From NCBI RefSeq assembly GCF_018219815.1, contig NZ_JADMKU010000007.1, positions 62,001-126,000 of the forward strand: DNA of 64,000 bases, in the 5' to 3' direction. Origin of the DNA: Thalassovita aquimarina. GTDB lineage: Bacteria; Pseudomonadota; Alphaproteobacteria; Rhodobacterales; Rhodobacteraceae. The position numbers and the translations under genes are program-made. Positions 1 to 8,208 of this stretch are shown piece by piece. The notes beneath the pieces were generated by a model that had not been told where the DNA came from, searched no databases, and was given only the letters and a program-made list of their open reading frames with translations. Within the stretch, counting starts at the first letter, position 1. Each line of letters opens with the position of its first letter.

Positions 1-255
1 GTCGGCTTCGAACAAACGGAACACGGCGCCGATCGAAACCTGATCCGCCTGCCGCGCCAGCCGCAACCCGCCGGAGCGCCCGCGCAAGGTGCTGAGATAG
101 CCCTCGGCATGCAGCCGCTGGACCACGACCGCAACGTGGTGGGCCGAGGAATTGCAGATTCCCGCGATTTCCGCCGTCCGGATCAACCGGTCGGGGTTAG
201 CAGCGCAGGCCATCAGCACCCGCGCAGCCAGGTTTGTCCGTGTCGTCAGTCGCAT
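1..255 (-). CDS. Rrf2 family transcriptional regulator, NsrR-like (partial, C-terminus outside window)
   Basis: The minus strand from an ATG at 255-253 stays open for 85 codons to the window edge. The protein begins MRLTTRTNLAARVLMACAAN and continues with a winged-helix pattern (SSAHHVAVVVQRL, then GYLSTLRGRSGGLRLAR) that is the Rrf2 signature and closest in feel to NsrR/IscR proteins. Family members sense nitric oxide, iron-sulfur status or redox through three Cys residues in the C-terminal half, which lies beyond the window, so the ligand class cannot be checked. An FNR-type box lies about 50 bp upstream of the start, which would fit a role in nitrosative or low-oxygen metabolism. Confidence 0.82.
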   Translation of the reverse strand, partial: MRLTTRTNLAARVLMACAANPDRLIRTAEIAGICNSSAHHVAVVVQRLHAEGYLSTLRGRSGGLRLARQADQVSIGAVFRLFEAD

Positions 256-304
256 TGGCGCTCCTCTTTGGCGGGATTTCTTATGCCAAAAATGCGAAAA
301 TACC

Positions 305-318
305 TTGAGCCAGGTCAA
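305..318. promoter_or_regulatory. CRP/FNR-type box TTGA-N6-TCAA upstream of the Rrf2 gene
   Basis: TTGAGCCAGGTCAA has the exact half-site spacing of FNR/FnrL/DNR operators. It lies about 50 bp upstream of the Rrf2 start, a usual distance for activation or repression. The identity of the binding protein is inferred from the pattern only. Confidence 0.5.
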
Positions 319-538
319 ATCGACGCTGGCAGGTGCTTGCCTGGTGGCTGCATTGCGACTTGGATTTGCCGCATTTTGCCGACAACCGACATTTCCCGCT
401 GGGATCATGCCCCGCGCCGTGAAAAGGTCTGGATCGCGCGGTTGGCTTCGCGGTGCCGGTCTATACCGTGCAATCGCTGATTTCGTCGCCGTCCTCGGGC
501 AAGAAGCGGACCGCGCGCGAAACGCGCTGAAGCGGGCA

Positions 539-554
539 GGGGGCTTCGGCCCCC
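539..554 (-). terminator. Hairpin downstream of the RpiR gene
   Basis: GGGGGC-TTCG-GCCCCC forms a perfect 6-bp stem with a stable TTCG tetraloop, 38 bp beyond the RpiR stop codon on the minus strand. No clear T-run follows, so it may act as a weak terminator or 3' stabiliser. Confidence 0.4.
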
Positions 555-591
555 GGGGCGAGACAAGGCCGGGCCCGCAAGGGGCCGTGCC

Positions 592-1464
592 TCAGCCTGG
601 TTTGCGGAACAGGCGGGTCAGGTCGAACAGTTCGTCCAGCCGGTCGAACCTTTCGCGCGTTTCCGGCCAGCGTTGTTCCTGTGCCGCCGCGATCAGGGCT
701 TCCAGTAGCATCATCGTCGACACGTTCGAATCCCAGGCCGACGGGATTTCCACCCAGCAGTTGAAGCTGTGGGTGGCGACCGAGGTGATCGGGCTGGACC
801 ACTGGTCGGTGATCAGAACCACGTTGATGCCGCGTTCGGCCGCCATTTCGGCAAGCCGTTGCAGGTTGGTTTCATAGCGCCGGATGTCGAACACCAGCAG
901 CGTGTCGCCCTTTTCCATGTCCAGCAGGTAATGCGGCCAGGTGGCCGAGGACGAGGTCAGATGCGTGACCTTGGGCCGGACCGCCTGAAAATGGGTGAAG
1001 GCATAATCGGCAAGCGCCCGGGTGATGCGGCCGCCGACGACGTAAAGCGGGTGGCTGCTGTCGGCCAGCAGCCGTGCCGCGGCATCGAATCCTTCGCTGT
1101 CGACATTCGAAAAGGTGGTTTCGATATTGCGCGTCACGGCCTTGGCGAAGCGGTTGAGCAGATGCGATTCCGGCGCTTCGGAGGCCCAGTTCGCCCGCCG
1201 CTCGGTCGGACCCGATACCTTGGCCTGCAATTCCTTCAGCAATGCCTGGTGGAACTGCGGATAGCCCTTGAAGCCCAGTTTCTGCACCATCCGGGCGATG
1301 GTCGGGGTCGAAACGCCCGATTGCTCCGCCACGATGGTGATCGAGGCCAGCCCCGCCGCCGGGTAGTTTTCCAGCAGGGCATTGGCGAATTTGCGCTCTG
1401 ACTGGGTCAGCGTGCTGTATTGCGCTCGGATCAGTTCTCGGACGGTGGCGGTGGGGTGGTTCAA
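592..1464 (-). CDS. MurR/RpiR family transcriptional regulator
   Basis: The 290-residue protein has the two RpiR domains at usual length. An N-terminal HTH runs from about residue 18 to 75, with recognition-helix text GVSTPTIARMVQKLGFKGYP, and a SIS sugar-phosphate-type effector domain from about 120 to 260 (YVVGGRITRALADYAF, later DTLLVFDIRRYETN). The start is a TTG at 1464, supported by an AGGAAG ribosome site 6-7 bp upstream; no ATG occurs early in the frame. It is divergent from the amidohydrolase/TRAP operon starting at 1612, and a GAAAA-N3-TTTTC inverted repeat sits between them. The likely job is control of that operon. In other bacteria, SIS-domain RpiR proteins also control amino-acid and taurine-type catabolism, so the ligand need not be a sugar phosphate. 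Confidence 0.88.
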   Translation of the reverse strand: MNHPTATVRELIRAQYSTLTQSERKFANALLENYPAAGLASITIVAEQSGVSTPTIARMVQKLGFKGYPQFHQALLKELQAKVSGPTERRANWASEAPESHLLNRFAKAVTRNIETTFSNVDSEGFDAAARLLADSSHPLYVVGGRITRALADYAFTHFQAVRPKVTHLTSSSATWPHYLLDMEKGDTLLVFDIRRYETNLQRLAEMAAERGINVVLITDQWSSPITSVATHSFNCWVEIPSAWDSNVSTMMLLEALIAAAQEQRWPETRERFDRLDELFDLTRLFRKPG

Positions 1465-1558
1465 GATCTCTTCCTGTGTGGGACGTCTATTTCTTCAGCA
1501 TGCAAAGCGGTGGCGCAAGGGCATTTCGGATTCTATGTCGATCATGTGTGAAGAGATA

Positions 1559-1593
1559 TTGACACAAACATAACCGGTGTGAAAAGAATTTTC
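1559..1593. promoter_or_regulatory. Promoter -35 element and RpiR-type inverted repeat between divergent genes
   Basis: A TTGACA hexamer at 1559-1564 is a good -35 element for the rightward operon. The inverted repeat GAAAA-GAA-TTTTC at 1581-1593 resembles the TGAAA/TTTCA-type operators of RpiR proteins and overlaps where the -10 region would be. Binding by the adjacent RpiR regulator would therefore repress. This is inference from position and symmetry. Confidence 0.45.
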
Positions 1594-1611
1594 CAAAACA
1601 GGGAGTGAGAG

Positions 1612-2388
1612 ATGCTGAACAATCAGCATGGCGCGGAAGAAAGCGCGGTCGAGGTGATCAATCCCACCGGCCGGGGCGGCGTGTTGCTTATCTGCGAACA
1701 CGCTTCCAGCGAAATACCCGCGCGTTATGGCGATCTCGGGCTGCGGCCCGAATGGCGGCAAAGTCATGCCGCATGGGACCCCGGTGCGCTTGCGCTGTCG
1801 AAAGCGCTCAGCGCCGCGCTGGACGCGCCGATCGTCGCCAGCCGGGTGTCGCGACTCGTGTACGACTGCAACCGCCCGCCGGAAGCCGAAAGCGCCATGC
1901 CGGTGCGCTCTGAAGTCGTCGAGGTGCCGGGCAATGTCGGGCTGACCGAGGCGCAACGCAAAGAGCGGACCGACAGTATCTATCGCCCGTTCTGCGCCGC
2001 GGTGACCGAGATGATCGCGAAGGGGCCGCGGGTGTTGATGTCCGTGCACAGCTTCACCCCGGTTTATTTCGGCGAGAGGCGGAAGACCGAGATCGGCATC
2101 CTACACGACAGCGACAGCCGCATGGCCGACCTGATGCTGGAAAACGCCGGGGCGCTGCCGCATCGCTGTATCGAGCGCAACCAGCCTTACGGGCCGGAAG
2201 ACGGGGTGACCCATTCCTTGAAACTGCACGGAATCGCAAACGGCCTGGCCAACGTGATGCTGGAAATCCGAAACGACCTGATCCGTGATGAAGGGGACGT
2301 CACCACCATGTCACAAGAGTTGCTGAGCATGATCCGGCCCGCGTTGGAGGCGTTGCCCGGCGCCGGGGAAGGGGGGCGGAATGCCTAG
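1612..2388 (+). CDS. N-formylglutamate amidohydrolase family protein
   Basis: The 258-residue protein matches the N-formylglutamate amidohydrolase (FGase/HutG-like) family. Visible family patterns are LLICEHASSEIP near the N-terminus, VYDCNRPPEA, and LMSVHSFTPVYFGERRKTEIG, the last giving the metal-binding His and the characteristic R-x-x-x-IG segment. Family members are zinc hydrolases that release an amino acid from an N-acyl glutamate or aspartate. A GGGAG ribosome site lies just before the ATG. It is the first gene of an operon with TRAP genes (8-bp overlap with the next) and no histidine-degradation genes are near, so its substrate here is probably not formylglutamate from histidine. Hydrolysis of a gamma-glutamyl or other glutamyl amide made by the downstream ligase is a hypothesis. 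Confidence 0.82.
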   Translation: MLNNQHGAEESAVEVINPTGRGGVLLICEHASSEIPARYGDLGLRPEWRQSHAAWDPGALALSKALSAALDAPIVASRVSRLVYDCNRPPEAESAMPVRSEVVEVPGNVGLTEAQRKERTDSIYRPFCAAVTEMIAKGPRVLMSVHSFTPVYFGERRKTEIGILHDSDSRMADLMLENAGALPHRCIERNQPYGPEDGVTHSLKLHGIANGLANVMLEIRNDLIRDEGDVTTMSQELLSMIRPALEALPGAGEGGRNA

Positions 2389-2977
2389 GATCATAACCGG
2401 ATACGTGCGCGGGATCGACGCGATGAACCGCTTTATCGGGCGGATCGCGATGTACATGATCTTCGTCCTCATCGGCGTGCTGCTGTGGTCGTCGGTTTCC
2501 AAGGTCGCCTTCACCCCGTCGCTTTGGACGCTGGAAACGGCGCAGTTCGTCATGGTGGCTTATTACATCCTCGGCGGGCCCTATTCGATACAGCTTGGAT
2601 CGAACGTGCGGATGGACCTGTTCTATGGCGGCTGGTCGCACAAGACCAAGGCTTGGGTCGATGCCTTCACCGTGCTGTTCCTGATGTTCTACCTCGGGAT
2701 CCTGCTGTACGGCGCGTTGGGGTCGCTGGCCTATGCGCTTGGCTATTTCGGCATGACGCCGCTGGAATACTTCCGCGACCTGTTCGGCGCGCTGTTCACC
2801 GGCGGGTTCGACGCGGCGGCGGAAAAGATCGGTTTCCTCGAACGCAGTTCGACCGCCTGGCGGCCGATGCTTTGGCCGGTCAAAACCCTTCTTACCTTCG
2901 GTATTTTTCTGATGCTGCTGCAAACACTTGCCGAATTCTTCCGGGATATCGGCCGCATTCGCGGAGTTGAAATCTGA
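2381..2977 (+). CDS. TRAP transporter small permease (DctQ family)
   Basis: The 198-residue protein has four predicted membrane helices. These are around residues 22-42 (MYMIFVLIGVLLWSSV), 50-70 (TAQFVMVAYYILGGPYSI), 92-115 and 163-185. The helix 2 stretch with GSNVRMDLFYG is the typical DctQ pattern. DctQ partners DctM to form the membrane part of a sodium-coupled TRAP importer. It is longer than minimal DctQ proteins (about 160-170 aa) because of an insert near 125-155. It overlaps the upstream amidohydrolase by 8 bp and the downstream large permease by 1 bp, indicating translational coupling. Confidence 0.9.
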   Translation: MPRIITGYVRGIDAMNRFIGRIAMYMIFVLIGVLLWSSVSKVAFTPSLWTLETAQFVMVAYYILGGPYSIQLGSNVRMDLFYGGWSHKTKAWVDAFTVLFLMFYLGILLYGALGSLAYALGYFGMTPLEYFRDLFGALFTGGFDAAAEKIGFLERSSTAWRPMLWPVKTLLTFGIFLMLLQTLAEFFRDIGRIRGVEI

Positions 2978-4299
2978 TGTCCTATGAAATGATCGCCATC
3001 TTGATGTTCGCCGGCATGATGCTGATGCTGATGACCGGCCAGCGCGTGTTCGCCGCCATCGGCTTCGTCGGCGCCTTCGCGGGGCTGATGCTATGGGGCA
3101 CGGGGGGCGTCGACATGCCGTTCTCGGCCGCGATGAAGCTGATGAAATGGTATCCGCTGCTGACCCTGCCGATGTTCATCTTCATGGGCTATGTGCTGTC
3201 GGAGTCCAAGATCGCCGATGACCTCTACAAGATGTTCCACGTCTGGATGGGGCCGGTCAAAGGCGGACTTGCCATCGGGACGATCGGCCTGATGGTCCTG
3301 ATCTCCGCCATGAACGGACTGAGCGTGGCCGGCATGGCCATCGGCGCCACCATCGCGTTGCCCGAACTGCTGCGCCGCGGCTACGACAAGATCATGGTCA
3401 CCGGTGTGATCCAGGCCGGATCGTCGCTGGGTATCCTGGTGCCGCCCTCGGTGGTGCTGGTGCTTTACGCGATGATCGCGCGGCAGCCGGTCGGCCAGCT
3501 GTGGCTTGCCGGGGTGGTGCCGGGGCTGCTGATGGCGACGCTGTTCATCATCTACATCTATGTGCGCTGCCGGATCCAGCCCGAGCTCGGCCCGGTCCTG
3601 CCCGAAGAAGAACGCAACGTGCCGATGTCGGAAAAGCTGCGCCTTCTGCGCGCCGGGCTGCTGCCGCTGATCATCTTCGCCTCGATGATGTTTCCCTTCG
3701 TCAAGGGCTGGACCTCGCTTGTCGAAAGCTCGGCCATTGGCGCCATGGCCGCCTTCGTCGCCGCGATCCTGAAGGGGCGGATGACCAAGCAGGTGTTCGA
3801 AGTGTCGGTGCGCCAGACCTTGGCGGTGTCGTGCATGTTCATGTGGATCATCCTTGCCGCGCTTGGCTTCGGGGCGATCTTCGACGGGCTGGGTGCCGTG
3901 AAGGCGATCGAGAACCTGTTCACCGAACAGCTGGGCCTGAGCCCCTGGATGATCCTGATCCTGATGCAGCTGAGCTTCATCGTCATGGGCACCTTCCTTG
4001 ACGATACCGCGATGCTGGTGATCGTGGCGCCGCTTTACGTGCCGCTGGTCGGCCATCTGGGCTTCGATCTGATCTGGTACGGCGTGCTTTACACCATCAC
4101 CACCCAGATCGCCTATATGACGCCGCCCTTCGGCTACAACCTGTTCCTGATGCGCGCCATGGCGCCGCCTGAGATCGGGTTGCGCGACATCTACCGCTCG
4201 ATCGTGCCTTTCGCGGCGGTGATGGTGCTGGCCCTGACGCTGGTGATGATCTTCCCCGAGATCGCGCTGTGGCTGCCGAACACGGTTTACGGAAAATAA
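2977..4299 (+). CDS. TRAP transporter large permease (DctM family)
   Basis: The 440-residue integral membrane protein has the usual length and the hydrophobic DctM pattern throughout. Family landmarks include PLLTLPMFIFMGYVLSESKI, the AMNGLSVAGMAIGATIALPEL segment and GSSLGILVPPSVVLVLYAMI, plus a C-terminal DDTAMLVIVAPLYVP and ITTQIAYMTPPFGYNLFLM. DctM carries substrate and sodium across the inner membrane together with DctQ and the periplasmic binding protein. The ATG overlaps the DctQ stop. A large insert relative to simple DctM (about residues 205-230, charged) is a cytoplasmic loop. The substrate is set by the following binding protein and is unknown. Confidence 0.93.
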   Translation: MSYEMIAILMFAGMMLMLMTGQRVFAAIGFVGAFAGLMLWGTGGVDMPFSAAMKLMKWYPLLTLPMFIFMGYVLSESKIADDLYKMFHVWMGPVKGGLAIGTIGLMVLISAMNGLSVAGMAIGATIALPELLRRGYDKIMVTGVIQAGSSLGILVPPSVVLVLYAMIARQPVGQLWLAGVVPGLLMATLFIIYIYVRCRIQPELGPVLPEEERNVPMSEKLRLLRAGLLPLIIFASMMFPFVKGWTSLVESSAIGAMAAFVAAILKGRMTKQVFEVSVRQTLAVSCMFMWIILAALGFGAIFDGLGAVKAIENLFTEQLGLSPWMILILMQLSFIVMGTFLDDTAMLVIVAPLYVPLVGHLGFDLIWYGVLYTITTQIAYMTPPFGYNLFLMRAMAPPEIGLRDIYRSIVPFAAVMVLALTLVMIFPEIALWLPNTVYGK

Positions 4300-4310
4300 T
4301 CCACATAAGA

Positions 4311-4325
4311 GCCCCGTCAGGGGGC
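4311..4325 (+). other. Small intercistronic hairpin between dctM and the binding-protein gene
   Basis: GCCCC-GTCAG-GGGGC forms a 5-bp stem in the 52-bp gap between the large permease and the binding-protein gene. It may separate expression levels of the two genes, but it is short. Confidence 0.3.
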
Positions 4326-4351
4326 CATCCCATCCACAAGGAGACTATGAA

Positions 4352-5386
4352 ATGACTAGCAGACGTAAGTTCCTGAAAACCGCCGGTATGGGCGTTGCCG
4401 CGGCACCGCTGGCCGCGCCGGCGCTGGCGCAATCCACCATCAAGTGGCGGATGCAGACCTATGCCGGCGCGGCGCTGGCCGAACACGTGGTCAAGCCCGC
4501 CATCGACACCTTCAACAAGATCGCCGGCGACCGGATGCAGATCGAACTGTACTATGCCGACCAGCTGGTCCCAACGGGCGAACTGTTCCGCGCCATGCAG
4601 CGCGGCACCATCGACGCGGTGCAGTCGGACGACGATTCGATGGCGTCGCCCACCGAAGTCACGGTGTTCGGCGGCTACTTCCCCTTCGCATCGCGCTATT
4701 CGCTCGACGTGCCGGTGCTGTTCAACCAGTACGGCCTGAACGAAATCTGGGCCGAGGAATACGCCAAGGTCGGGGTCAAGCACATCTCGGCCGGGTCGTG
4801 GGATCCGTGCCATTTCGCCACCAAGGACCCGATCAACAGCCTGGCTGACCTGAAGGGCAAGCGCGTCTTCACCTTCCCGACCGCCGGCCGCTTCCTGTCG
4901 CAGTTCGGCGTCGTGCCGGTCACCCTGCCGTGGGAAGACATCGAGGTCGCCGTGCAGACCGGTGAACTTGACGGCATCGCATGGTCGGGCATCACCGAAG
5001 ACTACACCGTTGGCTGGGCCGACGTGACCAACTACTTCCTGACCAACAACATCTCGGGCGCCTGGATCGGTCACTTCTTCGCCAATATGGGCCGCTACGA
5101 GGAACTCCCCGAGGACCTGAAGCTGCTGCTGGCGACCTGCATGGAACAGTCGCATTATTACCGCCAGTGGTGGTATTGGGGCGGTGAGGCGAACCTGCGC
5201 GTCGACGGCACCAAGATGCAGCTGACCTCGATCCCCGACAACGAATGGGACCAGGTCGAAAGCGCCGCGCACAAGTTCTGGGATGAAATCGCCGCCGAAA
5301 GCCCGACCAAGGCCAAGGTTGTCGAGATCTTCAAGAAATACAATGCGGACATGGCCAAGGCCGGCCGCCCGTATCGTTACGGCTAA
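4352..5386 (+). CDS. TRAP transporter solute-binding protein (DctP family), Tat-exported
   Basis: The 344-residue protein starts with a twin-arginine signal (SRRKFLKTAG, then a hydrophobic stretch ending PALAQS, cleavage near residue 28), so it is folded before export to the periplasm. The mature part is a DctP-type binding protein. It has IKWRMQTYAG at the start of the first lobe, DLKGKRVFTFPTAGRFLSQFG around the conserved ligand-carboxylate Arg region, and LDGIAWSGITEDYTVGW. TRAP binding proteins bind organic acids, amino acids or related zwitterions. It follows its two permease genes and is followed by a strong hairpin. Neighbouring ligase and dehydrogenase genes suggest an amine or amino-alcohol-related ligand, which is inference. 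Confidence 0.92.
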   Translation: MTSRRKFLKTAGMGVAAAPLAAPALAQSTIKWRMQTYAGAALAEHVVKPAIDTFNKIAGDRMQIELYYADQLVPTGELFRAMQRGTIDAVQSDDDSMASPTEVTVFGGYFPFASRYSLDVPVLFNQYGLNEIWAEEYAKVGVKHISAGSWDPCHFATKDPINSLADLKGKRVFTFPTAGRFLSQFGVVPVTLPWEDIEVAVQTGELDGIAWSGITEDYTVGWADVTNYFLTNNISGAWIGHFFANMGRYEELPEDLKLLLATCMEQSHYYRQWWYWGGEANLRVDGTKMQLTSIPDNEWDQVESAAHKFWDEIAAESPTKAKVVEIFKKYNADMAKAGRPYRYG

Positions 5387-5400
5387 TTTGTAAAGCAATA

Positions 5401-5426
5401 GCCCCGGCGCTTTTTCGTGCCGGGGC
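5401..5426 (+). terminator. Strong hairpin directly after the TRAP binding-protein gene
   Basis: GCCCCGGC and GCCGGGGC form a perfect 8-bp stem around a T-rich 10-base loop, 14 bp after the stop of the binding protein. Because the ligase gene follows in the same direction only 25 bp later, it probably acts as a partial terminator or 3' stabiliser of the binding-protein message. Confidence 0.55.
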
Positions 5427-5450
5427 GCTACACAGGAAAGGATGCGCCCA

Positions 5451-6812
5451 ATGGCCGGCACTCTCAGTTTTGATGATCTCAAGGCACAGGTTGCCTCGGG
5501 CGAGGTGGACACGGTCCTCGTCTGTCTCGTGGATATGCAGGGCCGCCTGATGGGCAAGCGGTTCCATGCCGGGCATTTCATCGCCAGCGCATGGGAAGAA
5601 ACCCATTGCTGCAACTACCTTTTGGCGACCGATCTGATGATGGCAACGCCCGATGGCTATGCCTCGACCTCGTGGGAAAAGGGGTATGGCGATTACGTGA
5701 TGAAGCCCGACCTCAGCACCCTGCGCCCGATGCCCTGGCTCGAAGGGACGGTGATGGTGCTGTGCGATGTGCTTGATCATCACACCCATGAAGAGGTGCC
5801 GCATTCGCCGCGCGCCATGTTGAAGAAACAGATCGCGCGCGCCAAGGCGATGGGCTTCACCCCGATGATGGCCAGCGAGCTGGAATTCTTCCTGTTCGCG
5901 AAAAGCGTCGATGAAATCCGCAAGGGCGGCTTCCGCAATCTCGAACCGATTTCGGCCTTCAACGAAGACTACAACATCTTACAGACCAGCCGCGAAGAAC
6001 ACGTGATGCGCCCGCTGCGCAATCACCTGTGGAACGCCGGTCTGCCGATCGAGAATTCCAAGGGCGAGGCCGAGACCGGCCAGGAAGAGCTGAACATCAA
6101 ATACGCCGCCGCTCTGGATACCGCCGATTACCACACCATCGCCAAGCACGCGACCAAGGAAATCGCCTATCAGCAGGGCCACGCGGTGACCTTCCTGCCG
6201 AAATGGCACCACGACAAGGTCGGGTCGTCCAGCCACGTGCACCAGTCGCTTTGGAAGGATGGCGAGCCGGTGTTCTATGATCCGAACGATCCGCTGGGCA
6301 TGTCGGACACGATGAAAAGCTACGTCGCGGGGATGCTGAAATACGCCGCCGACTACACCTATTTCTTGGCGCCCTACATCAACAGCTACAAGCGGTTCCA
6401 GAAGGGCAGCTTCGCGCCGACCCGCATCATCTGGTCGATCGACAACCGCACCGCCGGATTCCGGCTGTGCGGCGACGGCACCAAGGCGATCCGGATCGAA
6501 TGCCGGGTCGGTGGATCGGACATCAATCCCTACCTCGCCATGGCCGCGATGCTGGCCGCCGGGCTGAAGGGGATCGAGGAAGGGCTGGAACTGCAACCGG
6601 CCTTCAGCGGCGATGCCTATGAGGGCGAAAACGCCCATATCCCGCACACGCTGCGCGACGCGCGTGAAACGCTGCTCGGTTCGGGCATGCTGCGCGAAGC
6701 CCTGGGCGATGACGTGATCGCCCATTACGCGCGCGCCGCCGAGTGGGAAATCGAAGACTTCAACCGCATCGTCACCGATTACGAAGTGGCGCGCGGGTTC
6801 GAACTGGCCTGA
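5451..6812 (+). CDS. Glutamine synthetase family protein, probable gamma-glutamyl-amine ligase
   Basis: The 453-residue protein is a glutamine-synthetase-fold ligase of the type that joins glutamate to an amine using ATP. Active-site landmarks are kept: the metal glutamates in ASELEFFLF and in ETGQEELN, the HVHQS histidine segment, the NSYKRF loop, and RIECRVGGSDINPYLA for glutamate and ATP binding. The N-terminal beta-grasp (VCLVDMQGRLMGKRF) is that of PuuA/GlnA3/GlnA4-like proteins rather than housekeeping GlnA, which is longer and carries an adenylylation Tyr loop. The ATG at 5451 is preferred because AAGGA lies 8 bp upstream; an ATG at 5442 would add three residues. It sits between a TRAP binding protein and two oxidising enzymes, fitting a gamma-glutamylated intermediate route. 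Confidence 0.88.
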   Translation: MAGTLSFDDLKAQVASGEVDTVLVCLVDMQGRLMGKRFHAGHFIASAWEETHCCNYLLATDLMMATPDGYASTSWEKGYGDYVMKPDLSTLRPMPWLEGTVMVLCDVLDHHTHEEVPHSPRAMLKKQIARAKAMGFTPMMASELEFFLFAKSVDEIRKGGFRNLEPISAFNEDYNILQTSREEHVMRPLRNHLWNAGLPIENSKGEAETGQEELNIKYAAALDTADYHTIAKHATKEIAYQQGHAVTFLPKWHHDKVGSSSHVHQSLWKDGEPVFYDPNDPLGMSDTMKSYVAGMLKYAADYTYFLAPYINSYKRFQKGSFAPTRIIWSIDNRTAGFRLCGDGTKAIRIECRVGGSDINPYLAMAAMLAAGLKGIEEGLELQPAFSGDAYEGENAHIPHTLRDARETLLGSGMLREALGDDVIAHYARAAEWEIEDFNRIVTDYEVARGFELA

Positions 6813-6825
6813 TTTCGAGGATGAA

Positions 6826-8208
6826 ATGACCAAGACTTTGCAATGCATCTCGCCGATCGACGGATCGGTATTCGCCGAGCGTCCGGTGCTGACACCGGAC
6901 GAAGCGCGCGCCGCGACGGCACGCGGCAAGGCGGCGCAGGCCGCGTGGGCCGCGCGGCCCCTGCAGGAACGGATCGACCTGGTGATGGCCGGGGTCGCCG
7001 CCGTGGGGGACATGAACGACGTGATCGTGCCGGAACTGGCGGGCATGATGGGCCGCCCGGTCCGCTATGGCGGCGAATTCGGCGGTTTCAACGAACGCGC
7101 CAGCTATATGGCTGAAATCGCCGAACGTGCGCTGGCCGACATCGAGGTCGGCGAGGACGCCACCTTCAAGCGCTACATCAAGCGGGTTCCGCTTGGGTTG
7201 GTTTTCGTGGTGGCGCCGTGGAACTATCCCTACATGACGGCGATCAACACCGTCGCGCCCGCCCTTATCGCGGGCAACACGGTGATGCTGAAACACGCGA
7301 CCCAGACGCTTGTGGTCGGCGAACGGATGGCCAAGGCGTTCCATTCCGCCGGCATTCCCGAGGACGTGTTCCAGAATGTTTTCCTCGACCACGACACCAC
7401 CAGCGTGCTGATCTCGGAAAACGCCTTCGACTTCGTCAATTTCACCGGCTCGGTCGGCGGCGGTCAGGCGATGGAACGCGCCGCGGCGGGCACCTTCACT
7501 GGTGTCGGGCTGGAATTGGGCGGCAAGGATCCGGGATACGTGATGGAAGACGCCGATCTCGACGCTGCGGTGGCGACGCTGATCGACGCGGCGATGTTCA
7601 ATTCCGGCCAGTGCTGCTGCGGGATCGAACGCATCTACGTGCATGAAAGCCTGTTCGACGCCTTCATCGAAAAGGCGGTCGCGGTGGTGAACGGCTACAA
7701 GCTGGGCAATCCGCTGGACGCCGAGACCACCATCGGCCCGATGGCCAACGTCCGTTTCGCGACCGAGGTCCGCGCCCAGATCGACGAGGCGCTGGCGATG
7801 GGCGCCAAGGCCCATATCGACACCTTCGCCGAAGACGACGGCGCCGCCTACCTGACGCCGCAGATCCTGACCAACGTGACCCACGACATGCGGGTGATGC
7901 GGGACGAAAGTTTCGGCCCCGTGGTGGGGATCATGCCGGTCAAGGATGACGAGGAAGCGATCGCGCTGATGAACGACAGCGATTTCGGCCTGACCGCATC
8001 TCTCTGGACCTCCGATCTGGACCGCGCCGAACGGGTGGGCGACCGGATCGAAACCGGTACCGTGTTCCTCAACCGGGCCGATTACCTCGATCCCGGCCTG
8101 TGCTGGACCGGCTGCAAGCAGACCGGGCGCGGCGGCGGGCTGTCCGTCATCGGCTATCACAACCTGACACGTCCGAAATCCTACCATCTCAAGAAGGTGA
8201 CACAATGA
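6826..8208 (+). CDS. Aldehyde dehydrogenase family protein
   Basis: The 460-residue protein has the ALDH landmarks in order: the nucleotide-binding VVAPWNYPYMTAI, FTGSVGGGQAM, the general-base segment ELGGKDPGYVME with its Glu, the catalytic Cys in NSGQCCCGIERIYV (about residue 262), and the C-terminal ESFGPVVGIMPV. It oxidises an aldehyde to an acid with NAD(P). It is on the short side for the family. It starts 13 bp after the ligase, and its stop overlaps the start of the iron alcohol dehydrogenase by 4 bp, so alcohol-to-aldehyde-to-acid oxidation is a likely coupled pair. The particular aldehyde is unknown; a gamma-glutamyl amino-aldehyde is the proposed substrate. Confidence 0.9.
   Translation: MTKTLQCISPIDGSVFAERPVLTPDEARAATARGKAAQAAWAARPLQERIDLVMAGVAAVGDMNDVIVPELAGMMGRPVRYGGEFGGFNERASYMAEIAERALADIEVGEDATFKRYIKRVPLGLVFVVAPWNYPYMTAINTVAPALIAGNTVMLKHATQTLVVGERMAKAFHSAGIPEDVFQNVFLDHDTTSVLISENAFDFVNFTGSVGGGQAMERAAAGTFTGVGLELGGKDPGYVMEDADLDAAVATLIDAAMFNSGQCCCGIERIYVHESLFDAFIEKAVAVVNGYKLGNPLDAETTIGPMANVRFATEVRAQIDEALAMGAKAHIDTFAEDDGAAYLTPQILTNVTHDMRVMRDESFGPVVGIMPVKDDEEAIALMNDSDFGLTASLWTSDLDRAERVGDRIETGTVFLNRADYLDPGLCWTGCKQTGRGGGLSVIGYHNLTRPKSYHLKKVTQ

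Larger units (their letters stand above)
256..591. other. 336-bp gap without a recognisable gene
   Basis: This stretch separates the Rrf2 gene from the RpiR gene, both read on the minus strand. It holds the probable promoter region of the Rrf2 gene with an FNR-type box at 305-318, and the terminator-like hairpin of the RpiR gene at 539-554. Reading frames through it are GC-driven and show no known protein pattern. Confidence 0.6.

Noticed and set aside
4097-5614. 505-residue open frame on the minus strand under the TRAP and ligase genes
   Set aside because: It is opposite to well-supported DctP and glutamine synthetase-like genes and shows no domain pattern.
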